Positions 46,419 to 55,449 of a stretch of 64,000 nucleotides of DNA are shown here, piece by piece (positions within the stretch are counted from its first letter, which is position 1; each line of letters starts with the position of its first letter). The notes beneath the pieces were generated by a model that was not told where the DNA came from, searched no databases, and saw only the letters and a program-made list of their open reading frames with translations. Where the stretch lies: NCBI RefSeq assembly GCF_002109495.1, contig NZ_LVJN01000019.1, positions 372,001 to 436,000 on the forward strand, written 5' to 3'. This stretch comes from Magnetofaba australis IT-1 (GTDB lineage: Bacteria > Pseudomonadota > Magnetococcia > Magnetococcales > Magnetococcaceae). The translations under genes and the position numbers were made by a program.

Positions 46419-46628
46419 ATGATGGTGATTGATCGCAATCGCAACATGAAGGAGTTGCTGGCGGAGTACCCGGAGCTGTGTGTGGCTCTGGAGCGGCGCG
46501 GCATCGAGTGCGCCAGCTGTCTGGCCGCCCAGGTGGACACGCTCAGCGATGTGGGGCGTATGTATAAGCTTGACTTGGACGCGCTTCTTGCCGAAGTAGA
46601 GGAGAGCGTCCGCAATCAAGCGGAGTGA
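46419..46628 (+). CDS. DUF1858-like small protein
   Basis: The 69-residue protein reads MVIDRNRNMKELLAEYPEL, then RGIECASCLAAQVDTL, matching the DUF1858 pattern with a CxxC pair often seen next to redox or hybrid-cluster proteins. GGGGAGAG eight bases before the ATG at 46419 supports this start over the TTG at 46389. It may lead the TPR-lolB-ispE run. Confidence 0.8.
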   Translation: MMVIDRNRNMKELLAEYPELCVALERRGIECASCLAAQVDTLSDVGRMYKLDLDALLAEVEESVRNQAE

Positions 46629-46706
46629 GTGGTCGGTTCGCCGCCGTCCTGAATCAGGAGACGGGGCGGGGCGTCGATCAGTGAAGAGAGTGCGGTCAAA
46701 GTGAGT

Positions 46707-48521
46707 ATGATGAAATCGCTGGGAGTGATGGTTGCGGTCGGCGTGGCGGGCTTGTGGTCCATGGCTGCGGTGGGGGGGTGCGCCAATGTCGCCCCCTCCC
46801 AGGTGGCGCAAAACGACGTCAAAGCCTCTGCGCAATCCAAGAGCGATGTGCCCCTGACGCTGGCCTCGGCATCGCAGATCGGTCCCGCCAAGGGGGATCA
46901 GGCGCGCTTGACGCGGATTCGTGAGTCCCTGGCCAATCGGCAGGCGGCCTACTACTACGTCATCGGCCAATTGCTGCTGCGCGAGCGCGCGTGGGCCGAA
47001 GCCGAAGAGGCGCTTTCCCGCGCCGCCGAGGCCGACCCTTCGGCGGCGGAGGTGCATCTGCTGGTGGCCAAGTTGGCGACTCAGCGCGGCAATCTGAAAA
47101 AAGCCGAAAAACACGCCCGCGCGGTGGTGGCGCAGAGCCCGGATCATGCCGACGCGCGCCTGCTGCTGGCGGGTATTCTCAACGCCACCAAGCAGTATGA
47201 AGCGGCGGCCAAGGAGTACAACGCCCTGTTGGAGATTGAGCCGGGCCACGTGCAGGCGCGGCTGATGCTGGCGCAGCTCTACGGCAAGCTCAAGCGCGCC
47301 GATGAGGCGCGTCTGGCGCTGGCGCCGCTGTTTCTGGATGAGGAGACCGCCTGGGGCGCGCATCTGGCGCTGGGGCGCGCCTATGTGAATCAGGGCGATG
47401 CGGAAAAGGCGGTGGGACCGTTCCAGAAGGCGGTGGAGCTGGGCGAAGGGCAGATCGAGCCGGTGATGGCGCTGGGCGCGGTGTATCAGGATTTGGGTCG
47501 CGGCCCGGATGCCGAGAAGCTCTATCGCGCCTTCCTCAAGGAGCACCCCAATAATCGCGTAATCCATAATTCACTGGGCCGACTGCTGCTCAATCGCGAC
47601 GACCGCAACGCCGCCCTCACCGAGTTTCGCGAACTGACCCGCTTGCAGCCCAACAGCGTGCAGGCGCGCTTGACCACTGCGTTTATTCTGCTCAGTCAGG
47701 GCAAGTATCAGGAGGCGCTCTCGGATCTGCGTCTGGCCGAGGCGATGCAGCCCGACAGCGCCAGTATTCGCTACTATCTGGGGCAGGCGCTGGAGTATCT
47801 GGAGAGCCTCGACGAGGCCGCCGCCGAATACGCCAAAATCAGTCAGGGACAGCCCTTCTATCCGGAGGCGCGCATCCGCTTGGCCTATATGCTCTCCGAC
47901 CAGGAGAAGCATGAAGAGGCGCTGGCCGCCATCACCGCGCTCAATAAGCTCTACCCCAAGCGCCTGGACGGTCTGCTTGCGCTCAACTATCTGCAACTGC
48001 AGGCCAAGCGCTACGATGCGGTGCTGCAGAGCTCCGCCGAGGGGTTGTCGGTCAAGCCCGAAGAGGGGCGCTTTCTGTTCAACCGCGCCATGGCCTATGA
48101 CAAGCTGGGCAAATGGGCCGAGGCGGAGAGCGATCTGCAAGCCTATATCAAACTTTCGCCCGACGACGCCCACGCCCTCAACTATCTGGGCTACACCTGG
48201 GCCGAACGCGGCGAGCGTCTGGGCGAAGCCCATGATATGCTCAAACGCGCCGCCGCCCTGGCGCCCGGCGATGGCTACATCACCGACTCCCTGGGTTGGG
48301 TGCTGTATCGTATGAACCGCTATGAGGAGTCGTTGCACCTGTTGCGCGAGGCGGTGCGCTTGGAGCCGCAGGATCCGGCCATCGTCGAGCATCTGGGCGA
48401 TGTGCTGATGGCGCTCAATCGGCGCAAGGAGGCGGTGGGAGCCTGGCGTCGCGCGCTGGAACTGGATGAGGATAACGCGGCGCTGCGCGACAAACTCAAA
48501 CAGCATGGATCGGCCCAATGA
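46707..48521 (+). CDS. TPR-repeat lipoprotein
   Basis: About 604 residues. The N-terminus has a hydrophobic signal ending in a lipobox-like VGGC, so it is probably a lipoprotein. The rest is a long array of tetratricopeptide repeats (for example LGQALEYLESLDEAAAEYAK). It overlaps lolB by 4 bases; the same TPR-LolB-IspE order occurs in several proteobacteria. It likely acts as a scaffold in envelope biogenesis. The ATG at 46707 is used; GTG 46701 and ATG 46710 are alternatives. Confidence 0.9.
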   Translation: MMKSLGVMVAVGVAGLWSMAAVGGCANVAPSQVAQNDVKASAQSKSDVPLTLASASQIGPAKGDQARLTRIRESLANRQAAYYYVIGQLLLRERAWAEAEEALSRAAEADPSAAEVHLLVAKLATQRGNLKKAEKHARAVVAQSPDHADARLLLAGILNATKQYEAAAKEYNALLEIEPGHVQARLMLAQLYGKLKRADEARLALAPLFLDEETAWGAHLALGRAYVNQGDAEKAVGPFQKAVELGEGQIEPVMALGAVYQDLGRGPDAEKLYRAFLKEHPNNRVIHNSLGRLLLNRDDRNAALTEFRELTRLQPNSVQARLTTAFILLSQGKYQEALSDLRLAEAMQPDSASIRYYLGQALEYLESLDEAAAEYAKISQGQPFYPEARIRLAYMLSDQEKHEEALAAITALNKLYPKRLDGLLALNYLQLQAKRYDAVLQSSAEGLSVKPEEGRFLFNRAMAYDKLGKWAEAESDLQAYIKLSPDDAHALNYLGYTWAERGERLGEAHDMLKRAAALAPGDGYITDSLGWVLYRMNRYEESLHLLREAVRLEPQDPAIVEHLGDVLMALNRRKEAVGAWRRALELDEDNAALRDKLKQHGSAQ

Positions 48522-49339
48522 GTGGTGAAAAGCGGATTGTGCGCATGCCCCGCGCAGCGCGTTTGGCGCTGGCGCTGATGGTTCTGCTGGGGCTGGCCGC
48601 GTGTGCGCCGGTGGCCAGCATCAACGACTCTTTCCGCGCTGCCAAACCGGGCGCTTCGCCCGATCAGTTGTTGGAGCAGGCGCGCGCTTGGCAGGTCAAT
48701 CGCGACCGCGAACTGCCCGAATATTGGATTCTCAAGGGCGTGCTGGATATCGACCACCCGGAGAATGGTCGCCGCAACAGCGTCATGTTGCACGGCCACA
48801 GCTCCGAGCGGCTGCGCATGATCGTCTACGGACCATTCCGACAGGTGGCGCTGGAGGTGTGGCTGGGCGATCAGTGGGTGGATCGGGTGGATGCGGGCAA
48901 CGCCACCGTCACTTCGGTCCCCGCCGACGCCTTTGGCCTGGCCTATCTGACGGGGCTGGAGCTGCACCCCCGGGTGCTGATCAACATCCTGCTGGGGGTG
49001 GTGGATCTGCGCGACCCGGTGCAGGTGCAGCAGCAACCGGGCGGCCTGTTCCTCAAGACCGCCGCCGGCGAGATGCTGCTGGTCACTCCCGAGACCGGGC
49101 GCCCGCTGCGACGCCAGGGCGAGGCGCGCCCCGGCATGCAGTACCACGCCTACTACGAATGGGGTTCCGAGCGCGGCATTCTGCCGGAACGCATCGTGGT
49201 CAAGCTGGGCGAAAAGACCACACTGACCCTGATTCCCAAATCGTGGAACCCCCACGCCGATGATCTGCCCGCCGACTGGCGCGCCGCCTACGGCAAAAAG
49301 GCCAAGTTCAACCACGTCATGCCGCTGCGTCGGCGTTGA
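48518..49339 (+). CDS. lolB: Outer-membrane lipoprotein LolB-like
   Basis: The 273-residue protein has a signal peptide with lipobox LAAC. The body is LolB/DUF4292-like (ILKGVLDIDHPENGRRNSVM, LRMIVYGPFRQVALEVWLGD). It would receive lipoproteins from LolA and place them in the outer membrane. Position directly upstream of ispE supports the call. Sequence divergence is considerable. Confidence 0.75.
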   Translation: MSGEKRIVRMPRAARLALALMVLLGLAACAPVASINDSFRAAKPGASPDQLLEQARAWQVNRDRELPEYWILKGVLDIDHPENGRRNSVMLHGHSSERLRMIVYGPFRQVALEVWLGDQWVDRVDAGNATVTSVPADAFGLAYLTGLELHPRVLINILLGVVDLRDPVQVQQQPGGLFLKTAAGEMLLVTPETGRPLRRQGEARPGMQYHAYYEWGSERGILPERIVVKLGEKTTLTLIPKSWNPHADDLPADWRAAYGKKAKFNHVMPLRRR

Positions 49340-49343
49340 GCGT

Positions 49344-50219
49344 ATGAGCGACGCGGCTGCGCACATCTATTCGGCCCCGGCCAAGATCAACCTGGCGCTG
49401 CGGGTGTTGGGGCGTCGCGCCGACGGCTATCATCTGCTCGATACGGTGATGGTCTTCGTCGATCTGTGCGATACGTTGCATATCACCCCCACCTATGGCC
49501 CCATCGTGGTGAGCTGCGATCCGCCGGTGACCGGGCGCCCCGAGGAGAATCTGGTGTATCAGGCCGCCGCCGCGCTGGCCGCGCGGGCGGGACGCTCGGT
49601 GGGCGCCGAGATCCACATCGAGAAACGCATCCCCAGCGCCGCCGGGATGGGCGGCGGCTCGTCGGATTGCGGTGTGACCTTGCGCGCGCTGAACGATCTG
49701 TGGGGGCTGGGGCTCTCCATCCAGGAGCTGATCGATATCGGCGTCACCCTGGGCGCTGATGTGCCGCTGTTCGTGCTGGGCCAAGCGGCGCTGGCGGGGG
49801 GCATCGGCGAGGAGCTGCAGCCGCTGCCGCATCTGCCGCTGGTTCACCTGGTGTTGGTCAATCCCGGCTTCCCCCTCTCCACTGGCGAAGTGTTCAAAAT
49901 CCACGGCGGGCATGCGCCGGAAACAGCGGCGGCGTTGGCGATTCCCGATGCCCGGCGCGGGGAATCGGCGCTGGGGCTGCTGGAGAACCATCTGGAGCCT
50001 GCGGCGCTGCAACTGGCCCCGCAATTGACCGAGATGCGCGCGGCGCTGTTGCAAGCGGGGGCGCAGGGGGCGTTGATGTCTGGCAGTGGGGCCACCTTCT
50101 TTGGGGTGTTCGCCGACGCTGACGCCGCGCAGCGCGCCGCTGAGGCGATTGCAGCGCGTCATCCGCAGTGGTGGGTGCGCGCCACAACGAGCATGAACGC
50201 CATTAAGAAAGAAAAATGA
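49344..50219 (+). CDS. ispE: 4-diphosphocytidyl-2-C-methyl-D-erythritol kinase
   Basis: This 291-residue GHMP kinase has APAKINLALRVLGRRADGYH, the ATP loop IPSAAGMGGGSSDCG and the C-terminal GALMSGSGATFFGVF. It catalyses an ATP-dependent step of the MEP isoprenoid pathway. The ATG at 49344 lies 4 bases after the lolB stop; the frame from 49260 is an artefact. Confidence 0.96.
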   Translation: MSDAAAHIYSAPAKINLALRVLGRRADGYHLLDTVMVFVDLCDTLHITPTYGPIVVSCDPPVTGRPEENLVYQAAAALAARAGRSVGAEIHIEKRIPSAAGMGGGSSDCGVTLRALNDLWGLGLSIQELIDIGVTLGADVPLFVLGQAALAGGIGEELQPLPHLPLVHLVLVNPGFPLSTGEVFKIHGGHAPETAAALAIPDARRGESALGLLENHLEPAALQLAPQLTEMRAALLQAGAQGALMSGSGATFFGVFADADAAQRAAEAIAARHPQWWVRATTSMNAIKKEK

Positions 50220-50298
50220 CGCTGTGTGAAAGTTCTGGGTTGACCTGAAAACGGGACTATGGCATTTTTCGGGGCTCAGTGAAACGGGATATCATTAT

Positions 50299-50374
50299 TG
50301 GGCCGTCGCCAAGTTGGTAAGGCACCGGATTTTGATTCCGGCATTCCCAGGTTCGAGTCCTGGCGGCCCAGCCA
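50299..50374 (+). tRNA. tRNA-Gln (anticodon TTG)
   Basis: The acceptor stem TGGGCCG pairs with CGGCCCA, followed by discriminator G and an encoded CCA (50372-50374). The anticodon loop TTTTGAT contains TTG, and the T arm is GTTCGAGTC. It lies between ispE and prs, as in many proteobacteria. Confidence 0.97.
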
Positions 50375-50515
50375 TTTTGCCAATACTAAGGGAGTGTCTG
50401 CCCCATAAAGGCGACGCTCTCTTTGTTTTTTGGGCGCCGACATCCCGACCAAGCGCGCCCGATGTCGATGGCCGCTCTCCGGCGGCGTCGACGGCTGCCA
50501 CGCGGTGATCGCCCC

Positions 50516-51463
50516 ATGACTCTGCATCAGAAAATGCGCCTCTTCTCCGGCACGGCCAACCCCGAACTGTCTGAACGCATCGCCGACTATCTCTCGGTTA
50601 CTCTGGGAGATATCACCGTGCGACGCTTCTCCGACGGCGAGATCTTCGTGCAGATCAACGAAAACGTGCGTGGCCGCGACGTTTTCATCATCCAGCCCAC
50701 CTCCGCCCCCACCAACGCAAATCTCATGGAGTTGTTGATCATGGCCGACGCCTTCCGGCGCGCCTCGGCGGGACGGATTACGGCGGTGATCCCCTATTTC
50801 GGCTACGCCCGACAGGATCGCAAGGAGCAGGGCCGCACCCCCATCACCGCCAAACTGGTGGCGGATCTGCTGGAGGCCAGCGGCATCCAGCGGGTGCTGA
50901 CCATGGATCTGCACGCCGGTCAGATTCAGGGCTTCTTCAATATTCCGGTGGATAACCTCTACGCCTCGCCGGTGCTGCTCGAAGCGGTGCGCAAGAAGAA
51001 GCTGGATAACACCATTGTGGTCTCGCCCGACGTCGGCGGGGTGGTGCGCGCGCGCGGTTTCGCCAAGCGTCTGAATGTGGACTTGGCGATCATCGACAAG
51101 CGCCGCCCGGAGCCCAACAAGGCGGAGATTCACCACATCATCGGCGACATCAAAGGCAAGGATTGTCTCATCGTCGACGATATGGTGGACACCGCAGGCA
51201 CCATGTGCGCGGCGGCCAATGCGTTGATGGAGCAGGGCGCCAATTCGGTGCATGCGGCGGTGACCCATGGCGTGCTGTCGGGCCCGGCCATCGATCGCAT
51301 CGAGGATTCGCAGTTCGACTCGCTGGTGGTGGCCGACACCATCCGCCTGTCTGAGCGCGCCTCCGCCAGCAACAAGATCGAACAGCACACCGTGGCCAAT
51401 CTGCTCGGCGAGGCGATCCGTCGCATCTCTGACGCCGAATCGGTCAGCTCGCTGTTCGTGTAA
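50516..51463 (+). CDS. prs: Ribose-phosphate pyrophosphokinase
   Basis: The 315-residue enzyme makes PRPP from ribose 5-phosphate and ATP. It has [34 protein letters not shown], the PRPP loop [19 protein letters not shown] and [13 protein letters not shown]. The ATG at 50516 ([12 protein letters not shown]) is used; the longer frame from 50423 has no family support. Confidence 0.97.
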   Translation: MTLHQKMRLFSGTANPELSERIADYLSVTLGDITVRRFSDGEIFVQINENVRGRDVFIIQPTSAPTNANLMELLIMADAFRRASAGRITAVIPYFGYARQDRKEQGRTPITAKLVADLLEASGIQRVLTMDLHAGQIQGFFNIPVDNLYASPVLLEAVRKKKLDNTIVVSPDVGGVVRARGFAKRLNVDLAIIDKRRPEPNKAEIHHIIGDIKGKDCLIVDDMVDTAGTMCAAANALMEQGANSVHAAVTHGVLSGPAIDRIEDSQFDSLVVADTIRLSERASASNKIEQHTVANLLGEAIRRISDAESVSSLFV

Positions 51464-51597
51464 CGCCTACGGCGTTTATTAGTCGCATAAATTGGTCTTT
51501 TCCGGCGCGCGCGCCTGGGAGATCGGCACCCCTGGAGGCCGCTCCCGCACCCGGCGTTCGCGTCTTATCTTTCACGCCATTGCAATGGAGAACTATC

Positions 51598-52209
51598 ATG
51601 GCGACTTTTGAAGCGCAGTTGCGTACGGGAACCGGCAAGGGGGTGGCCCGTAAGATGCGCGTGACCGGCGAAATCCCTGGTGTGGTGTATGGCGCGGGTC
51701 AGGAGAACAAGAATCTGATCCTCAACCGTAAAGACTTCACCATGACGCTGATCGGCGAGGGGGAAAACCTGCTGACCCACATCCACGATCTGGTGATCGA
51801 CGGCGCCTCCGAGAAGGTGCTGGTGCGTGGTCTGCAAAAGCACCCTGTTACCGATGCCTGGGAGCATGTGGACTTCCTGCGCTTCAACGCCACTAAGCGC
51901 ATCTTCGTGAAGGTGCCGGTGCACATCGTCGACGAAGAGGGCGCGCCGGGTCTCAAGCGCGGCGGTATCGTACAGACCGTGCGCCACGAGCTGGAAGTGC
52001 AGTGTCCCGCTGGCAGCATCCCCGAGAGCATCGACGTCTCCGTGGGCGCGCTGGATATCGGCGAATCGGTGCACATCAACGACATCACCCTGCCTGAGGG
52101 CGTCAAGGTGTTCACCACCGCCAACTTCACCATCGCCGCCATGGTCGGCGTGAAGGGTGAAGAGGCCGCCGCCGATGAGGGCGAGGACGAAGGCGAAGCC
52201 GCCGAGTAA
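51598..52209 (+). CDS. rplY: 50S ribosomal protein L25/general stress protein Ctc
   Basis: The 203-residue protein is the long CTC form: N-terminal L25 domain (ARKMRVTGEIPGVVYG) that binds 5S rRNA, then a beta domain (CPAGSIPESIDVSVGALDIG), and an acidic tail of Glu/Asp/Ala. GGAGA precedes the ATG at 51598. A terminator separates it from pth. Confidence 0.95.
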   Translation: MATFEAQLRTGTGKGVARKMRVTGEIPGVVYGAGQENKNLILNRKDFTMTLIGEGENLLTHIHDLVIDGASEKVLVRGLQKHPVTDAWEHVDFLRFNATKRIFVKVPVHIVDEEGAPGLKRGGIVQTVRHELEVQCPAGSIPESIDVSVGALDIGESVHINDITLPEGVKVFTTANFTIAAMVGVKGEEAAADEGEDEGEAAE

Positions 52210-52218
52210 GAGGTGCGG

Positions 52219-52254
52219 ACGGGGGACGCTTTGCGCGTCCCCCGTTTTGTTTTT
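52219..52254 (+). terminator. Rho-independent terminator after rplY
   Basis: The stem CGGGGGACGC pairs with GCGTCCCCCG, followed by TTTTGTTTTTT. Confidence 0.88.
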
Positions 52255-52282
52255 TGAATTTTATCTCAAGAGGTTTGTTGTC

Positions 52283-52951
52283 ATGGCCGTTCTGCTGGTG
52301 GGGCTGGGCAATCCCGGCGCCCAATACGCCAACACCCGCCACAATTTGGGGTGGGACGCAGTGCAGGCCATGGCCCGAGACCACCACCTGAGCGGCCCGT
52401 CGCAGCGCTTCAAAGGGCTGTTTGGCGATGGCTCCATCAGCGGGGAGCGGGTCTACTGGCTGTTGCCGGAGACCTATATGAATCTCTCCGGTGAGTCGGT
52501 GGGCGAGGCGGCGCGGTTTTATAAAATTGAGCCTGAGCAGGTGATCGTATTCCATGACGACATGGATCTGCCGCTGGGCAAAGTGAAGATGAAAGTGGGC
52601 GGCGGCAACGGCGGCCACAATGGACTCAAATCCATTCAGCAGCATTTGGGCACGGCGGATTTCACCCGCATTCGCTTAGGTATTGGGCGTCCGCCGGAGC
52701 GCTGGGATCCTAAGCGCTTTGTGCTGGCTCCGTTCACTAGCGACGAACGCAAGATTAGCGAGCCGCTGCTGGAGGCGCTGAGCTTCGATGCTTTGCCGCC
52801 GTTGCTGGCGGGTGATCTGCCTGGGGCGATGAATCGATTAAGCCTGAAGCTGAATCCGAAACCGGAGCGGGGCGAGTCGAAAAAAGAGAAGCGCGAAAAG
52901 CGCTTGGCGGCGGAAAAGGCCGCCCAGGAGAGTGCGGACGGCGCGTCGTAA
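52283..52951 (+). CDS. pth: Peptidyl-tRNA hydrolase
   Basis: The 222-residue enzyme releases peptides from stalled peptidyl-tRNA. It has LLVGLGNPGAQYANTRHNLG (catalytic His), LLPETYMNLSG, HDDMDLPLG and GGGNGGHNGLKSI. The C-terminus has an extra Lys/Glu-rich tail. AAGAGG precedes the ATG at 52283. Confidence 0.97.
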   Translation: MAVLLVGLGNPGAQYANTRHNLGWDAVQAMARDHHLSGPSQRFKGLFGDGSISGERVYWLLPETYMNLSGESVGEAARFYKIEPEQVIVFHDDMDLPLGKVKMKVGGGNGGHNGLKSIQQHLGTADFTRIRLGIGRPPERWDPKRFVLAPFTSDERKISEPLLEALSFDALPPLLAGDLPGAMNRLSLKLNPKPERGESKKEKREKRLAAEKAAQESADGAS

Positions 52952-53005
52952 CGTCGCGTTCAAGAGTGTCCCAGGCGGCCAATGAGCCGCCTGTTTTGCG
53001 TTTCA

Positions 53006-53395
53006 GCCCAACGATGAACGCGCAGAAAGAGACGCCAGCACAGTGTGCCAAGCACTGCGCAGGAGCGTGTGGTCCAAGAGGTCCAGGAGGCTGGCCTCCT
53101 GGCGGCCATAGGCGAAGCCATCTGTATAAATCGGCGGAGCCCTCATGGGGTCTGGGGCAAAGCCCCAGTATCCTATCTGGCAGAGCAGTCATTCTGTGTG
53201 CGGCACAACGATGAGCGCGCAGGAGAAGACGCCAGCACAGTGTGACAAGCACTGCGCAGGAGCGTGTGGTCCAAGAGGTCCAGGAGGTTGGCCTCCTGGC
53301 GGGTTGAGGGCGGCGCCCTCATGGGGTCTGGGGCGAAGCCCCAGTCTCTTCAATCATCCATCAAAGATTTGAGAATCAGCCTGAAGGAAGAGACG
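53006..53395. repeat. Modular hairpin repeats, copies G and H in tandem
   Basis: Fills most of the 446-bp gap between pth and ychF. Two direct copies, offset by 197 bases, share CAACGATGA, ACGCCAGCACAGTGTG, GTGGTCCAAGAGGTCCAGGA and hairpins CCAGGAGG/CCTCCTGG, CTGGGGC/GCCCCAG. Copy H keeps GAGGGCGGCGCCCTC; copy G has a degenerate middle. The H tail (TCTCTTCAATCATCCATCA) ends just before the ychF ribosome-binding site. Confidence 0.85.
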
Positions 53396-53397
53396 CC

Positions 53398-54507
53398 ATG
53401 GCGCTCAAATGCGGCATTGTCGGCCTGCCCAATGTGGGCAAATCCACCACCTTTAACGCGCTCACCGCCGCCGGTGCGGAGATGGCGAACTACCCGTTCT
53501 GCACCATCGAGCCCAATCAGGGGGTGGTGATGGTGCCGGATCCGCGCCTGGATGCGTTGGCCAAGATCGTCAATCCCAAGCAGACGCTGCCCACCACCAT
53601 GGAGTTTCTCGACATCGCCGGATTGGTGAAGGGCGCCAGCAAGGGCGAGGGGTTGGGTAACCAGTTCCTGGGCCACATCCGACAGGTGGACGCGGTGACC
53701 CACGTGGTGCGCTGCTTTGAGGATGACGACATCACCCACGTGCATGGGACCATCGATCCGCTGGCCGATATCGAGGTGATCGACACTGAGCTGATTCTGG
53801 CGGACATGGTCAGTGTGGAGAAGCGACTGGCGGGGGTGGCCAAGAAGGCCAAGAGCGGTGAGAAGGACGCCAAGTTCCTCGCGGGCATCTACGAGCGCGC
53901 CATTGAGGGGTTCAACAACGGCGTGCCGCTGCGCTCCCAGGAGTTCACCAAAGAGGAGCAGGAGGGGCTGGCGGATCTGTTCCTGATCACCGCCAAGCCG
54001 GTGCTGTATGTGTGCAACGTGGCCGAAGATGCGGTGGCCGATGCGCAGATTCCCGGTCAGCACCCGCTGGTGGACAAAGTGCGCGAACATGCGGCCCAGG
54101 AGGGCGCCGAGGTGGTGGCGCTGTGTGGGGCCATCGAATCGGAGATCGCTGAGTTGGAGGGCGAGGAGAAGGCCGCCTTCCTGGAGGATCTGGGGTTGGA
54201 GGAGCCGGGTTTGAACCGTCTGATTCGCGCCGCCTACAAGCTTTTGGGTCTGATCACCTACTTCACCGCCGGGGTCAAAGAGGTGCGCGCCTGGACCGTG
54301 CACGACGGCGACAACGCCTGCCAGGCTGCCGGTGTGATCCATACCGACTTCATGAAGGGCTTCATCCGCGCCGAGGTGATCGGTTACGACGACTTCATCG
54401 CCTGTAATGGCGAATCCGGGGCCAAAGAGGCGGGCAAGCTACGCCTGGAGGGCAAGGAGTATCGCGTCATCGACGGTGACGTAATGCACTTCCGCTTCAA
54501 CGTATAG
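53398..54507 (+). CDS. ychF: Redox-regulated ATPase YchF (Obg family)
   Basis: The 369-residue P-loop protein has G1 [29 protein letters not shown], a NpxE-like ATP-selective region and a C-terminal TGS-like domain ([20 protein letters not shown]). It is associated with ribosomes and stress responses. GGAAGAG lies 6 bases upstream of the ATG, just after a hairpin repeat. Confidence 0.96.
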   Translation: MALKCGIVGLPNVGKSTTFNALTAAGAEMANYPFCTIEPNQGVVMVPDPRLDALAKIVNPKQTLPTTMEFLDIAGLVKGASKGEGLGNQFLGHIRQVDAVTHVVRCFEDDDITHVHGTIDPLADIEVIDTELILADMVSVEKRLAGVAKKAKSGEKDAKFLAGIYERAIEGFNNGVPLRSQEFTKEEQEGLADLFLITAKPVLYVCNVAEDAVADAQIPGQHPLVDKVREHAAQEGAEVVALCGAIESEIAELEGEEKAAFLEDLGLEEPGLNRLIRAAYKLLGLITYFTAGVKEVRAWTVHDGDNACQAAGVIHTDFMKGFIRAEVIGYDDFIACNGESGAKEAGKLRLEGKEYRVIDGDVMHFRFNV

Positions 54508-54549
54508 TCTGCGAGGTCCATGCAGCCAACGGCATCATAGGAGCTTGTG

Positions 54550-55449
54550 ATGAATGCCGATGATCCCAATCCAGACAAGCCCAACTGGATTGGGATCATT
54601 GTCGCCGCTGTGTTTACCATCCCCGCGCAGGCGCTGTTGGCGTTTCTGCTCATCACGGTTGAATTTCGCGACAAAAAGCCACCCATTCCCAGAGTGGCGC
54701 TCTCCACGCCCAATGCCGAACTTCTCCTGCACTACCCGCCCGAAGTACCGCTGGCGTGGGATTTCGTTACGGTTCCCGGCGGCTGTTTTACTCAAGGTCT
54801 AGACACCATCGCCGTCATCAGCGCCAAGCCGGCCCATGAGGTGTGCGTCTCTGCGTTTCGTATGAGTCGCTATGAGGTGACGCGGCATCAATGGTTCGCC
54901 GTGATGGGGCGGGAGCATCCCGAGCAGGCGCTGGCCGCTCCCAACCATCCGGCGGCTTCTGTCAGCTGGCTGGAAGCATATAAATTCATTCAGAAACTCA
55001 ATAAGATGACAGGATGGTCGGCGCGCTTCCCCACCGAGTCGGAGTGGGAGTACGCTTGTCGCTCCGGTGGTCGGGATGAACGCTACTGTGGCGGCGACGA
55101 GGCGGATACGGTCGCTTGGTCTATCGGCGAATCCCACGGAATCGTGCAGCGGGTTGGCGGCAAAAAGCCGAACGCTCTGGGGCTGTTCGACATGAGTGGC
55201 AACGTCGCTGAGTGGGTGTGGGATCGGTTTGCGCCGCACTATTACGCAGTCAGTCCACGAGACAACCCGCAGGGACCACACTATGGCGACTCTGGCGTTG
55301 TTGGTAACGAGCGGGTGATTCGCGGCGCCTCAGCGGGCGACCCGAGAACCCAAATGCATGCCAATACCCGCTGGCATCAACCGGCAGGGTATATCCCGCG
55401 TCGGACCGGTTTGCGCATCGTGCGTCCGGTGGAGGAAGAGTCAGAATAG
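54550..55449 (+). CDS. Membrane-anchored FGE/SUMF1-domain protein
   Basis: The 299-residue protein has an N-terminal membrane anchor (NWIGIIVAAVFTIPAQALLA) and a formylglycine-generating-enzyme fold domain (FPTESEWEYACRSGG, LGLFDMSGNVAEWVWD, VIRGASAGD). The two cysteines that make true FGE active are not seen near the C-terminus, so it is probably a binding or structural member of the fold, or a distinct oxygenase. AGGAG lies six bases before the ATG at 54550. Its end overlaps the convergent peptidase gene by 9 bases. Confidence 0.85.
   Translation: MNADDPNPDKPNWIGIIVAAVFTIPAQALLAFLLITVEFRDKKPPIPRVALSTPNAELLLHYPPEVPLAWDFVTVPGGCFTQGLDTIAVISAKPAHEVCVSAFRMSRYEVTRHQWFAVMGREHPEQALAAPNHPAASVSWLEAYKFIQKLNKMTGWSARFPTESEWEYACRSGGRDERYCGGDEADTVAWSIGESHGIVQRVGGKKPNALGLFDMSGNVAEWVWDRFAPHYYAVSPRDNPQGPHYGDSGVVGNERVIRGASAGDPRTQMHANTRWHQPAGYIPRRTGLRIVRPVEEESE

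Noticed and set aside
50240-50270. Possible sigma-70 promoter before tRNA-Gln (TTGACC at 50240)
   Set aside because: The -35 is good, but no acceptable -10 lies at 16-18 bases.
51462-51477. Small hairpin AACGCC/GGCGTT after prs
   Set aside because: The stem is only six base pairs and the T run is interrupted, so a terminator call is not supported.
53006-53395. Possible CRISPR-like array from the regular repeats
   Set aside because: The units are hairpin modules of unequal length with no uniform spacers and no cas genes nearby.
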